Assembly: GCF_964656455.1 (NCBI RefSeq)
Contig: NC_135714.1
Coordinates: 165,308,243 to 165,372,242, forward strand
DNA from: Halichoerus grypus
Lineage: Eukaryota; Chordata; Mammalia; Carnivora; Phocidae
Length of the DNA: 64,000 nt
Direction: 5' to 3'
Shown here: piece by piece, positions 47,106-60,700 of the stretch
How the letters are laid out: every line of letters begins with the position of its first letter
Position numbering within the stretch: the first letter of the stretch is position 1
Made by a program: the position numbers and the translations under genes
The notes under the pieces: model-generated
What the model was told of the DNA's origin: nothing
Databases searched by the model: none
What the model saw: only the letters and a program-made list of their open reading frames with translations

Positions 47106-50100
47106 GTAACTCGGAGTGAGAAGCAGGCCTGGAAGGAAGGCTGCTGTCGACTCACCTCTTGTTTGAGGAGATTAGCACTGCTGTACCCTGTGTGCCTGGG
47201 TGCCGAGTTCCCAGGCTACTAACACCAAGAATCAATCCTCTAGAGTGACTGCGCTTGAGTTAACATTGCCGTTCCTGAAGCAGGAGGAATTTGACCCTGC
47301 TCGTGTACGAGAGACCGGGGAAAGGGTCCCAGACGTGAAATGGAGTGAGAAACAGGCCGGTGCGGAAGGCAGCTCTCAAGTCACCTCTGGTTGATGAGGC
47401 TAGTGCCCTTGCCCCGGGGGTGCCTGCAGGCCTAAAGCCAACCACCTAACTCAAAGGAACAACTCTGTAGGGAATTCCTGCTTCGGCTAAAAGAGCCATG
47501 CCTCAGGGTGGACGCATTTTGCTGTGTGCATGCGTGAGCGCACTGCAAGTGAGTCCAAAAGCATTTTCCTTGTGAGACCCAGGCCCCGGAAGAAGCCAGA
47601 ACACGACTCCCCACTTGCTCCATGAAGCTAGGACTGCGGCCCCACTTTTGCATGGAAGTCTAACAGCTAGCTTTCTAACTCGGAGAAACAACACTGTAGA
47701 GAAACCGTGCTTTAGCTACCGTCGACCTCTCTGTGGGCGAAGCAGTTTAGGGTGTACTGTGGCTGAGAGCCTGGGGACGGTTTCCATTTCATCATATCGG
47801 GGGAGAGACAGGCTGGCACATAAGGCAGATCTGAACTCACTACATGGTTATGGGGCTAGTTCCGTTGCCCCGTGGGTGTGTGCAGGCTTAAACACAGCCA
47901 CCTAACTCGAAGGAAAAACTCGGTAGAGAGCCTGTGCTGCAGGTAAAAGAGCTGCTCCTGAGGGTGCAAGCATTTTGTTGTGTGCGTGCGTGAGAGCACT
48001 GCAAGGGAGTCCAAAGCTTTTTGCGAGTGAGACTCAGGCCCCAGCGAAAGGCAGAACACGACTCCCCATGTGTTTCATCACGCTAGCACGGCAGCCCCAC
48101 TTTTGCATGGAAGTCTAATAGCTAGCGTTCTAACTCGAAGAAACAACACTGTAGAGAAGCCGTGCTTTAGCTACCGTCGACCTCTGTGTGGGCGAAGCAG
48201 TTTAGGGTGTACTGTGGCTGAGAGCCCTGGGACGGTTTCAATATCGTAATATCGGGGAGAGACAGGCCGGTACAGAAGGCAGCTCTCAAATCACATCATG
48301 GTTATGGGGCTAGTACCATTGCCCAGGGTGTGTGTGCAGGCTTAAACACAGCCACCTAACTCGAAGGAAAAACTCGGTTGAGAGCCTGTGCTGCAGGTAA
48401 AACAGCTGCTCCTGAGGGTGGCAGCATTTTGTTGTGTGCGTGCGTGAGAGCACTGCAAGGGAGTCCAGACCCATTTTCCGTGTGGGACTCAGGCCCCGGC
48501 AGAAGACAGAACACGACTCCCCACTTGTTTCATGAAGCTAGCACTGCGGCCCCACTTTTGCATGGAAGTCTAATAGCAAGCGTTCTTTATTATTATTATT
48601 ATTAAATGTTTTTATTGTTATGTTAATCCCCATACATTACATCATTAGTTTTAGATATAGTGTTCCATGATTCATTGTTTGTGCATATCACCCAGTGCTC
48701 CATGCAGATCGTGCCCTGCTCAATACCCATCACCAGGCTAACCCATCCTCCCACCCCCCTCCCCTCTAGAACCCTCAGTTTGTTTTTCAGAGTCCATCGT
48801 CTCTCATGGTTCTTTTCCCCCTCCGATTTTCCCCCCTTCATTCTTCCCCTCCTGCTACATTCTTCTTCTTCTTTTTTTCTTTCTTAACATATATTGCATT
48901 ATTTGTTTCAGAGGTACAGATCTGAGATTCAACAGTCTTGCACAATTCACAGCGCTTACCAGAACACATACCCTCCCCAGTGTCCAACACCCAGTGACCC
49001 CATCCCTCCCACCCCAGCCCCCACTCCAGCAACCCTCAGTTTGTTTCCTGAGATTAAGAATTCCTCATATCAGTGAGGTCATATGATACATGTCTTTCTC
49101 TGTTTGACTTATTTCGCTCAGCATGATACCCTCCAGTTCCATCCACGTCGTTGCAGATGGCAAGATCTCATTCCTTTTGATGGCTGCATAATATTCCATT
49201 GTATATATATATATACCCCCTCTTCTTTATCCATTCATCTGTTGGTGGACATCTTGGCTCTTTCCACAGTTTGGCTATTGTGGACATTAATAGCAAGCGT
49301 TCTAACTCGGAGAAACAACACTGAAGAGAAACCGTGCTTTAGCTACCGACGACCTCTGTGTGGGAGGAAGCAGTTTAGGGTGTACGGTGGGTGAGAGCCT
49401 GGGGACGGGTTCCGTTTCCTAAAATCGAGGGAGAGACAGCCCGGAGAGAAGGCAGCTCTCAACTCACACCATGGTTATGGGGCTAGTACCGTTGCCCCGG
49501 GTGTGTGTGCAGGCTTCATGAAAACCGCCTAACTCGAAGGAAAAACTCGCTGGAGAATCCATGCTTCAGCTAAAAGAGCCGCTCTTGAAGGTGGAAGCAT
49601 TATGTTGTGTGCGTGCATGAGAGCCCTGCAAGGGAGTCCAAAGCTTTTTGTGAGTGAGCCTCAGGCCCCAGCAGAAGGCAGAACACGACTCCCCATGTGT
49701 TTCATCACGCTAGCACGGCAGCCCCACTTTTGCATGGAAGTCTAACAGCTAGTGTTCTAACTCGAAGAAACAACACTGTAGAGAAACCCTGCTTTAGCTA
49801 CCGTCGACCTCTAGATGGAGGAAGTATTACACGGAGTACCGTGGCTGAGAGCCTGGGGAACGGGTTCCATACGTGAAACCAAGGGAGAAATAGGTCCGGG
49901 CAGAAGGCACCTCTGGACTCAGCTCTTGCTACCTGAAGCTAACACTACTGCTCCATGTGTGCTTGGAATGCTATGTGCTCGACACTGACTGGGAAGAAAC
50001 AAGCCTGTCAAGAATCCCAGGTGCAGCTCATTCGCCTACCAGACTACTAACACCAAGAATCAATGCTGTAGCTTTACTGCGCTTTAGCTAACATTGCAGT

Positions 50101-52439
50101 TCCTGAAGCCGCAGGAGTTGTATAGTGTTCGTGTATGAGAGACCGGGGAAAGGGTCCCATACGTGAAATGGAGTGAGAAACAGGCCGGTGCGGAAGGCAG
50201 CTCTCAACTCACCTCTTGTTTATGAGGCCAGTACCCTTGCCCCGTGTGTTCCTGCAGGCCATAAGCCAACCGCCTAACTCAAAGGAACAACTCTGTAGAG
50301 AATTCCTGCTTCGGCTAAAAGAGCCATGCCTCAGGGTGGACGCATTGTGTGGTGTGCATGCGGGAGTGCACAGCAAGTGAGTCCAAAAGCATTTTCCTTG
50401 TGAGACCCAGGCCCCAGAAGAAGCCAGAACACGACTCCCCACTTGCTCCATGAATCTAATACTGCGGCCCCACTTTTGCATGGAAGTCTGATAGTTAGCT
50501 TTCTAAGTCGAAGAAACAACACTGTAGAGAAACCGTGCTTTAGCTACCGTCGACCTCTCTGAGGGCGAAGCAGTTTAGGGTGTACTGAGGTTGGGAGCCC
50601 TGGGACGGTTTCAATATCATAATATCGGTGGAGGGACAGGCCGGCACAGAAGGCAGCTCTCAACTCACATCATGGTTATGGGGCTACTACCGTTGCCCAG
50701 GGTGTGTGTGCAGGCTTAAACACAGCCACCTAACTCGAAGGAAAAACTCGGTAGAGAGCCTGTGCTGCAGGTAAAACAGCTGCTCCTGAGGGTGGAAGCA
50801 TTTTGTTGTGTGCGTGCGTGAGAGCACTGCAAGGGAGTCCAAAGCTTTCTGCGAGTGAGACTCAGGCCCCAGCGAAAGGCAGAACACCACTCCCCATGTG
50901 TTTCATCAAGCTAGCACGGCAGCGCCACTTTTCAGGGAAGTCTAATAGCTAGCGTTCTAAGTCGAAGAAACAACACTGTAGAGAAGCCGTGCTTTAGCTA
51001 CCGTCGACCTCTGTGTGGGCGAAGCAGTTTAGGGTGTACTGTGGCTGGCAGCCTGGGGACGGTTTCCATTTCGGAATATAGGGGGAGAGACAGTCCGGTA
51101 CAGAAGGCAGCTCTCAACTCACTACATGCTTAAGGGGCTAGTTCCGTTGCCCCGTGGGTGTGTGCAGGCTTAAAGACAGCCACTTAACTCGAAGGAAAAA
51201 CTCGGTAGGGAATCCGAGCTGCAGGTAAAACAGCTGCTCCTAAGGGTGGAAGCCTTTTGTTGTGTGCGTGCGTGAGAGCACTGCAAGGGAGTCCAAAGCA
51301 TTTTGCGAGTGAGACTCAGGCCCCAGCGAAAGGCAGAACACGACTCCCCATGTGTTTTACCAAGCTAGCACGGCAGCCCCACATTTGCATGGAAGTCTAA
51401 GAGCTAGCGTTCTAACTCGAAGAAACGACACAGTAGAGAAACCGTGCTTTAGCTACCGTCGACCTCTCTGTGGGCGAAGCAGTTTAGGGTGTACTGTGGC
51501 TGAGAGCCTGGGGACATTTTCCATTTTGTAAAATCGGGGGAGAGACAGGCCGGTACAGAAGGCAGCTCTCAACTCACATCATGGTTATGGGGCTAGTACC
51601 GTTGCCCTGGGTGTGTGTGCAGGCTGAAAGACAGCCACCTAACTCAAAGGAAAAACACGGCAGAGAATCCGTGCTTCAGCTCAAACAGCCGCTCCTGAGG
51701 GTGGAAGCATTTGGTTGTGTGCGTGCGTGAGAGGACTGCAAGGGAGTCCAAAGTTTCTGCGAGTGAGACTCAGGCCCCAGCAAAAGGCAGAAGACGACTC
51801 CCCGTGTGTTTCATTTAGCTAGCACTGCGGCCCTACTTTTGCATGGAAATCTAATCGCTAGCGTTCTCCCTGGAAGAAACAACACGGTAGAGAAACCGTG
51901 CTTTAGCTACCATCCACCTCTCTGAGGGAGGAAGCACTTTCCAGGCTACCGTGGGTGAGAGCCTGAGGAACGGGTTCCTTACGTGAAACCGAGGGAGAAG
52001 GAGTCCGGGCCAGAAGGCTCCTCTCGACTCAGCTCTTGTTACCTGAAGCTAACACTTCGGCTCCATGTGTGCCTAGGAATGCTAAGGGCTCCACACTGAT
52101 TTGGCAGAAAGAAGCCGCTCAAGAACCCCAGCTTCAGCTCGTTCGCCTCTCCACAGGGTGGCAGCATTTTCAAGTCTGCTTGAGTGCAAACCTGGGGAAG
52201 GAGTCCCAGCCGAATTCGGAGGGAGAAATAAGCATGGGCAGAAGGCCCCTATGGACTCAACTCTTGTTTCGGGAAACTAGATCGGCTCTCCCGTGTGTGC
52301 GTGGAGTCCTCAGTGCCATCCACGCAACGCAAAGGAACAAAACTGTAGAGAACCCGTGCCTCAGCAAAGATCGCCCTTCCTGAGCGTGCACTTCATCTGT
52401 TGTGTGTTTTTGTGAAAGCATGAGAAATGGAACCTAAAC
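47106..52439 (+). repeat. HOR unit 10 (5334 bp)
   Basis: Full-length unit. It has 'tgggtgccgagttccc' near 47197, shared with units 11 and 13 but not 12. A private 'cacggcagag' lies near 51657. Confidence 0.95.
48587..49287 (-). mobile_element. 5'-truncated LINE-1, unit 10 copy (701 bp)
   Basis: Duplications at 48571-48586 and 49288-49303; (TA)7. G-quadruplex motifs start at 48742 and about 48998. Confidence 0.93.
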
Positions 52440-55400
52440 GTAACTCGGAGTGAGAAGCAGGCCTGGAAGGAAGGCTGCTGTCGACTCACCTCTTGTTTGA
52501 GGAGATTAGCACTGCTGTACCCTGTGTGCCTGGGTGCCGAGTTCCCAGGCTACTAACACCAAGAATCAATCCTCTAGAGTGACTGCGCTTGAGTTAACAT
52601 TGCCGTTCCTGAAGCAGGAGGAATTTGACCCTGCTCGTGTACGAGAGACCGGGGAAAGGGTCCCAGACGTGAAATGGAGTGAGAAACAGGCCGGTGCGGA
52701 AGGCAGCTCTCAAGTCACCTCTGGTTGATGAGGCTAGTGCCCTTGCCCCGGGGGTGCCTGCAGGCCTAAAGCCAACCACCTAACTCAAAGGAACAACTCT
52801 GTAGGGAATTCCTGCTTCGGCTAAAAGAGCCATGCCTCAGGGTGGACGCATTTTGCTGTGTGCATGCGTGAGCGCACTGCAAGTGAGTCCAAAAGCATTT
52901 TCCTTGTGAGACCCAGGCCCCGGAAGAAGCCAGAACACGACTCCCCACTTGCTCCATGAAGCTAGGACTGCGGCCCCACTTTTGCATGGAAGTCTAACAG
53001 CTAGCTTTCTAACTCGGAGAAACAACACTGTAGAGAAACCGTGCTTTAGCTACCGTCGACCTCTCTGTGGGCGAAGCAGTTTAGGGTGTACTGTGGCTGA
53101 GAGCCTGGGGACGGTTTCCATTTCATCATATCGGGGGAGAGACAGGCTGGCACATAAGGCAGATCTGAACTCACTACATGGTTATGGGGCTAGTTCCGTT
53201 GCCCCGTGGGTGTGTGCAGGCTTAAACACAGCCACCTAACTCGAAGGAAAAACTCGGTAGAGAGCCTGTGCTGCAGGTAAAAGAGCTGCTCCTGAGGGTG
53301 CAAGCATTTTGTTGTGTGCGTGCGTGAGAGCACTGCAAGGGAGTCCAAAGCTTTTTGCGAGTGAGACTCAGGCCCCAGCGAAAGGCAGAACACGACTCCC
53401 CATGTGTTTCATCACGCTAGCACGGCAGCCCCACTTTTGCATGGAAGTCTAATAGCTAGCGTTCTAACTCGAAGAAACAACACTGTAGAGAAGCCGTGCT
53501 TTAGCTACCGTCGACCTCTGTGTGGGCGAAGCAGTTTAGGGTGTACTGTGGCTGAGAGCCCTGGGACGGTTTCAATATCGTAATATCGGGGAGAGACAGG
53601 CCGGTACAGAAGGCAGCTCTCAACTCACATCATGGTTATGGGGCTAGTACCATTGCCCAGGGTGTGTGTGCAGGCTTAAACACAGCCACCTAACTCGAAG
53701 GAAAAACTCGGTTGAGAGCCTGTGCTGCAGGTAAAAACAGCTGCTCCTGAGGGTGGCAGCATTTTGTTGTGTGCGTGCGTGAGAGCACTGCAAGGGAGTC
53801 CAGACCCATTTTCCGTGTGGGACTCAGGCCCCGGCAGAAGACAGAACACGACTCCCCACTTGTTTCATGAAGCTAGCACTGCGGCCCCACTTTTGCATGG
53901 AAGTCTAATAGCAAGCGTTCTTTATTATTATTATTATTAAATGTTTTTATTGTTATGTTAATCCCCATACATTACATCATTAGTTTTAGATATAGTGTTC
54001 CATGATTCATTGTTTGTGCATATCACCCAGTGCTCCATGCAGATCGTGCCCTGCTCAATACCCATCACCAGGCTAACCCATCCTCCCACCCCCCTCCCCT
54101 CTAGAACCCTCAGTTTGTTTTTCAGAGTCCATCGTCTCTCATGGTTCTTTTCCCCCTCCGATTTTCCCCCCTTCATTCTTCCCCTCCTGCTACATTCTTC
54201 TTCTTTTTTTCTTTCTTAACATATATTGCATTATTTGTTTCAGAGGTACAGATCTGAGATTCAACAGTCTTGCACAATTCACAGCGCTTACCAGAACACA
54301 TACCCTCCCCAGTGTCCAACACCCAGTGACCCCATCCCTCCCACCCCAGCCCCCACTCCAGCAACCCTCAGTTTGTTTCCTGAGATTAAGAATTCCTCAT
54401 ATCAGTGAGGTCATATGATACATGTCTTTCTCTGTTTGACTTATTTCGCTCAGCATGATACCCTCCAGTTCCATCCACGTCGTTGCAGAGGGCAAGATCT
54501 CATTCCTTTTGATGGCTGCATAATATTCCATTGTATATATATATATACCCCCTCTTCTTTATCCATTCATCTGTTGGTGGACATCTTGGCTCTTTCCACA
54601 GTTTGGCTATTGTGGACATTAATAGCAAGCGTTCTAACTCGGAGAAACAACACTGAAGAGAAACCGTGCTTTAGCTACCGACGACCTCTGTGTGGGAGGA
54701 AGCAGTTTAGGGTGTACGGTGGGTGAGAGCCTGGGGACGGGTTCCGTTTCCTAAAATCGAGGGAGAGACAGCCCGGAGAGAAGGCAGCTCTCAACTCACA
54801 CCATGGTTATGGGGCTAGTACCGTTGCCCCGGGTGTGTGTGCAGGCTTCATGAAAACCGCCTAACTCGAAGGAAAAACTCGCTGGAGAATCCATGCTTCA
54901 GCTAAAAGAGCCGCTCTTGAAGGTGGAAGCATTATGTTGTGTGCGTGCATGAGAGCCCTGCAAGGGAGTCCAAAGCTTTTTGTGAGTGAGCCTCAGGCCC
55001 CAGCAGAAGGCAGAACACGACTCCCCATGTGTTTCATCACGCTAGCACGGCAGCCCCACTTTTGCATGGAAGTCTAACAGCTAGTGTTCTAACTCGAAGA
55101 AACAACACTGTAGAGAAACCCTGCTTTAGCTACCGTCGACCTCTAGATGGAGGAAGTATTACACGGAGTACCGTGGCTGAGAGCCTGGGGAACGGGTTCC
55201 ATACGTGAAACCAAGGGAGAAATAGGTCCGGGCAGAAGGCACCTCTGGACTCAGCTCTTGCTACCTGAAGCTAACACTACTGCTCCATGTGTGCTTGGAA
55301 TGCTATGTGCTCGACACTGACTGGGAAGAAACAAGCCTGTCAAGAATCCCAGGTGCAGCTCATTCGCCTACCAGACTACTAACACCAAGAATCAATGCTG

Positions 55401-57771
55401 TAGCTTTACTGCGCTTTAGCTAACATTGCAGTTCCTGAAGCCGCAGGAGTTGTATAGTGTTCGTGTATGAGAGACCGGGGAAAGGGTCCCATACGTGAAA
55501 TGGAGTGAGAAACAGGCCGGTGCGGAAGGCAGCTCTCAACTCACCTCTTGTTTATGAGGCCAGTACCCTTGCCCCGTGTGTTCCTGCAGGCCATAAGCCA
55601 ACCGCCTAACTCAAAGGAACAACTCTGTAGAGAATTCCTGCTTCGGCTAAAAGAGCCATGCCTCAGGGTGGACGCATTGTGTGGTGTGCATGCGGGAGTG
55701 CACAGCAAGTGAGTCCAAAAGCATTTCCCTTGTGAGACCCAGGCCCCAGAAGAAGCCAGAACACGACTCCCCACTTGCTCCATGAATCTAATACTGCGGC
55801 CCCACTTTTGCATGGAAGTCTGATAGTTAGCTTTCTAAGTCGAAGAAACAACACTGTAGAGAAACCGTGCTTTAGCTACCGTCGACCTCTCTGAGGGCGA
55901 AGCAGTTTAGGGTGTACTGAGGTTGGGAGCCCTGGGACGGTTTCAATATCATAATATCGGTGGAGGGACAGGCCGGCACAGAAGGCAGCTCTCAACTCAC
56001 ATCATGGTTATGGGGCTACTACCGTTGCCCAGGGTGTGTGTGCAGGCTTAAACACAGCCACCTAACTCGAAGGAAAAACTCGGTAGAGAGCCTGTGCTGC
56101 AGGTAAAACAGCTGCTCCTGAGGGTGGAAGCATTTTGTTGTGTGCGTGCGTGAGAGCACTGCAAGGGAGTCCAAAGCTTTCTGCGAGTGAGACTCAGGCC
56201 CCAGCGAAAGGCAGAACACCACTCCCCATGTGTTTCATCAAGCTAGCACGGCAGCCCCACTTTTCAGGGAAGTCTAATAGCTAGCGTTCTAAGTCGAAGA
56301 AACAACACTGTAGAGAAGCCGTGCTTTAGCTACCGTCGACCTCTGTGTGGGCGAAGCAGTTTAGGGTGTACTGTGGCTGGCAGCCTGGGGACGGTTTCCA
56401 TTTCGGAATATAGGGGGAGAGACAGTCCGGTACAGAAGGCAGCTCTCAACTCACTACATGCTTAAGGGGCTAGTTCCGTTGCCCCGTGGGTGTGTGCAGG
56501 CTTAAAGACAGCCACTTAACGCGAAGGAAAAACTCGGTAGGGAATCCGAGCTGCAGGTAAAACAGCTGCTCCTAAGGGTGGAAGCCTTTTGTTGTGTGCG
56601 TGCGTGAGAGCACTGCAAGGGAGTCCAAAGCATTTTGCGAGTGAGACTCAGGCCCCAGCGAAAGGCAGAACACGACTCCCCATGTGTTTTACCAAGCTAG
56701 CACGGCAGTCCCACATTTGCATGGAAGTCTAAGAGCTAGCGTTCTAACTCGAAGAAACGACACAGTAGAGAAACCGTGCTTTAGCTACCGTCGACCTCTC
56801 TGTGGGCGAAGCAGTTTAGGGTGTACTGTGGCTGAGAGCCTGGGGACATTTTCCATTTTGTAAAATCGGGGGAGAGACAGGCCGGTACAGAAGGCAGCTC
56901 TCAACTCACATCATCGTTATGGGGCTAGTACCGTTGCCCTGGGTGTGTGTGCAGGCTGAAAGACAGCCACCTAACTCAAAGGAAAAACACGGTAGAGAAT
57001 CCGTGCTTCAGCTCAAACAGCCGCTCCTGAGGGTGGAAGCATTTGGTTGTGTGCGTGCGTGAGAGGACTGCAAGGGAGTCCAAAGTTTCTGCGAGTGAGA
57101 CTCAGGCCCCAGCAAAAGGCAGAAGACGACTCCCCGTGTGTTTCATTTAGCTAGCACTGCGGCCCTACTTTTGCATGGAAATCTAATCGCTAGCGTTCTC
57201 CCTGGAAGAAACAACACGGTAGAGAAACCGTGCTTTAGCTACCATCCACCTCTCTGAGGGAGGAAGCACTTTCCAGGCTACCGTGGGTGAGAGCCTGAGG
57301 AACGGGTTCCTTACGTGAAACCGAGGGAGAAGGAGTCCGGGCCAGAAGGCTCCTCTCGACTCAGCTCTTGTTACCTGAAGCTAACACTTCGGCTCCATGT
57401 GTGCCTAGGAATGCTAAGGGCTCCACACTGATTTGGCAGAAAGAAGCCGCTCAAGAACCCCAGCTTCAGCTCGTTCGCCTCTCCACAGGGTGGCAGCATT
57501 TTCAAGTCTGCTTGAGTGCAAACCTGGGGAAGGAGTCCCAGCCGAATTCGGAGGGAGAAATAAGCATGGGCAGAAGGCCCCTATGGACTCAACTCTTGTT
57601 TCGGGAAACTAGATCGGCTCTCCCGTGTGTGCGTGGAGTCCTCAGTGCCATCCACGCAACGCAAAGGAACAAAACTGTAGAGAACCCGTGCCTCAGCAAA
57701 GATCGCCCTTCCTGAGCGTGCACTTCATCTGTTGTGTGTTTTTGTGAAAGCATGAGAAATGGAACCTAAAC
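52440..57771 (+). repeat. HOR unit 11 (5332 bp)
   Basis: Full-length unit. An extra A near 53736 ('caggtaaaaacagc') makes its L1-free length 4618 bp. It shares 'gcatttcccttg' near 55722 and 'catcatcgttatgg' near 56909 with unit 12 only. Confidence 0.95.
53922..54619 (-). mobile_element. 5'-truncated LINE-1, unit 11 copy (698 bp)
   Basis: Duplications at 53906-53921 and 54620-54635. One ttc triplet is missing from the polypyrimidine run near 54200, which explains the 698-bp length with (TA)7. A private 'gttgcagaggg' lies near 54483. G-quadruplex motifs start at 54077 and about 54330. Confidence 0.93.
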
Positions 57772-60700
57772 GTAACTCGGAGTGAGAAGCAGGCCTGGAA
57801 GGAAGGCTGCTGTCGACTCACCTCTTGTTTGAGGAGATTAGCACTGCTGTACCCTGTGTGCCTGGATGCCTAGTTCCCAGGCTACTAACACCAAGAATCA
57901 ATCCTCTAGAGTGACTGCGCTTGAGTTAACATTGCCGTTCCTGAAGCAGGAGGAATTTGACCCTGCTCGTGTACGAGAGACCGGGGAAAGGGTCCCAGAC
58001 GTGAAATGGAGTGAGAAACAGGCCGGTGCGGAAGGCAGCTCTCAAGTCACCTCTGGTTGATGAGGCTAGTGCCCTTGCCCCGGGGGTGCCTGCAGGCCTA
58101 AAGCCAACCACCTAACTCAAAGGAACAACTCTGTAGGGAATTCCTGCTTCGGCTAAAAGAGCCATGCCTCAGGGTGGACGCATTTTGCTGTGTGCATGCG
58201 TGAGCGCACTGCAAGTGAGTCCAAAAGCATTTTCCTTGTGAGACCCAGGCCCCGGAAGAAGCCAGAACACGACTCCCCACTTGCTCCATGAAGCTAGGAC
58301 TGCGGCCCCACTTTTGCATGGAAGTCTAACAGCTAGCTTTCTAACTCGGAGAAACAACACTGTAGAGAAACCGTGCTTTAGCTACCGTCGACCTCTCTGT
58401 GGGCGAAGCAGTTTAGGGTGTACTGTGGCTGAGAGCCTGGGGACGGTTTCCATTTCATCATATCGGGGGAGAGACAGGCTGGCACATAAGGCAGATCTGA
58501 ACTCACTACATGGTTATGGGGCTAGTTCCGTTGCCCCGTGGGTGTGTGCAGGCTTAAACACAGCCACCTAACTCGAAGGAAAAACTCGGTAGAGAGCCTG
58601 TGCTGCAGGTAAAAGAGCTGCTCCTGAGGGTGCAAGCATTTTGTTGTGTGCGTGCGTGAGAGCACTGCAAGGGAGTCCAAAGCTTTTTGCGAGTGAGACT
58701 CAGGCCCCAGCGAAAGGCAGAACACGACTCCCCATGTGTTTCATCACGCTAGCACGGCAGCCCCACTTTTGCATGGAAGTCTAATAGCTAGCGTTCTAAC
58801 TCGAAGAAACAACACTGTAGAGAAGCCGTGCTTTAGCTACCGTCGACCTCTGTGTGGGCGAAGCAGTTTAGGGTGTACTGTGGCTGAGAGCCCTGGGACG
58901 GTTTCAATATCGTAATATCGGGGAGAGACAGGCCGGTACAGAAGGCAGCTCTCAAATCACATCATGGTTATGGGGCTAGTACCATTGCCCAGGGTGTGTG
59001 TGCAGGCTTAAACACAGCCACCTAACTCGAAGGAAAAACTCGGTTGAGAGCCTGTGCTGCAGGTAAAACAGCTGCTCCTGAGGGTGGCAGCATTTTGTTG
59101 TGTGCGTGCGTGAGAGCACTGCAAGGGAGTCCAGACCCATTTTCCGTGTGGGACTCAGGCCCCGGCAGAAGACAGAACACGACTCCCCACTTGTTTCATG
59201 AAGCTAGCACTGCGGCCCCACTTTTGCCTGGAAGTCTAATAGCAAGCGTTCTTTATTATTATTATTATTAAATGTTTTTATTGTTATGTTAATCCCCATA
59301 CATTACATCATTAGTTTTAGATATAGTGTTCCATGATTCATTGTTTGTGCATATCACCCAGTGCTCCATGCAGATCGTGCCCTGCTCAATACCCATCACC
59401 AGGCTAACCCATCCTCCCACCCCCCTCCCCTCTAGAACCCTCAGTTTGTTTTTCAGAGTCCATCGTCTCTCATGGTTCTTTTCCCCCTCCGATTTTCCCC
59501 CCTTCATTCTTCCCCTCCTGCTACATTCTTCTTCTTCTTTTTTTCTTTCTTAACATATATTGCATTATTTGTTTCAGAGGTACAGATCTGAGATTCAACA
59601 GTCTTGCACAATTCACAGCGCTTACCAGAACACATACCCTCCCCAGTGTCCAACACCCAGTGACCCCATCCCTCCCACCCCAGCCCCCACTCCAGCAACC
59701 CTCAGTTTGTTTCCTGAGATTAAGAATTCCTCATATCAGTGAGGTCATATGATACATGTCTTTCTCTGTTTGACTTATTTCGCTCAGCATGATACCCTCC
59801 AGTTCCATCCACGTCGTTGCAGATGGCAAGATCTCATTCCTTTTGATGGCTGCATAATATTCCATTGTATATATATATATACCCCCTCTTCTTTATCCAT
59901 TCATCTGTTGGTGGACATCTTGGCTCTTTCCACAGTTTGGCTATTGTGGACATTAATAGCAAGCGTTCTAACTCGGAGAAACAACACTGAAGAGAAACCG
60001 TGCTTTAGCTACCGACGACCTCTGTGTGGGAGGAAGCAGTTTAGGGTGTACGGTGGGTGAGAGCCTGGGGACGGGTTCCGTTTCCTAAAATCGAGGGAGA
60101 GACAGCCCGGAGAGAAGGCAGCTCTCAACTCACACCATGGTTATGGGGCTAGTACCGTTGCCCCGGGTGTGTGTGCAGGCTTCATGAAAACCGCCTAACT
60201 CGAAGGAAAAACTCGCTGGAGAATCCATGCTTCAGCTAAAAGAGCCGCTCTTGAAGGTGGAAGCATTATGTTGTGTGCGTGCATGAGAGCCCTGCAAGGG
60301 AGTCCAAAGCTTTTTGTGAGTGAGCCTCAGGCCCCAGCAGAAGGCAGAACACGACTCCCCATGTGTTTCATCACGCTAGCACGGCAGCCCCACTTTTGCA
60401 TGGAAGTCTAACAGCTAGTGTTCTAACTCGAAGAAACAACACTGTAGAGAAACCCTGCTTTAGCTACCGTCGACCTCTAGATGGAGGAAGTATTACACGG
60501 AGTACCGTGGCTGAGAGCCTGGGGAACGGGTTCCATACGTGAAACCAAGGGAGAAATAGGTCCGGGCAGAAGGCACCTCTGGACTCAGCTCTTGCTACCT
60601 GAAGCTAACACTACTGCTCCATGTGTGCTTGGAATGCTATGTGCTCGACACTGACTGGGAAGAAACAAGCCTGTCAAGAATCCCAGGTGCAGCTCATTCG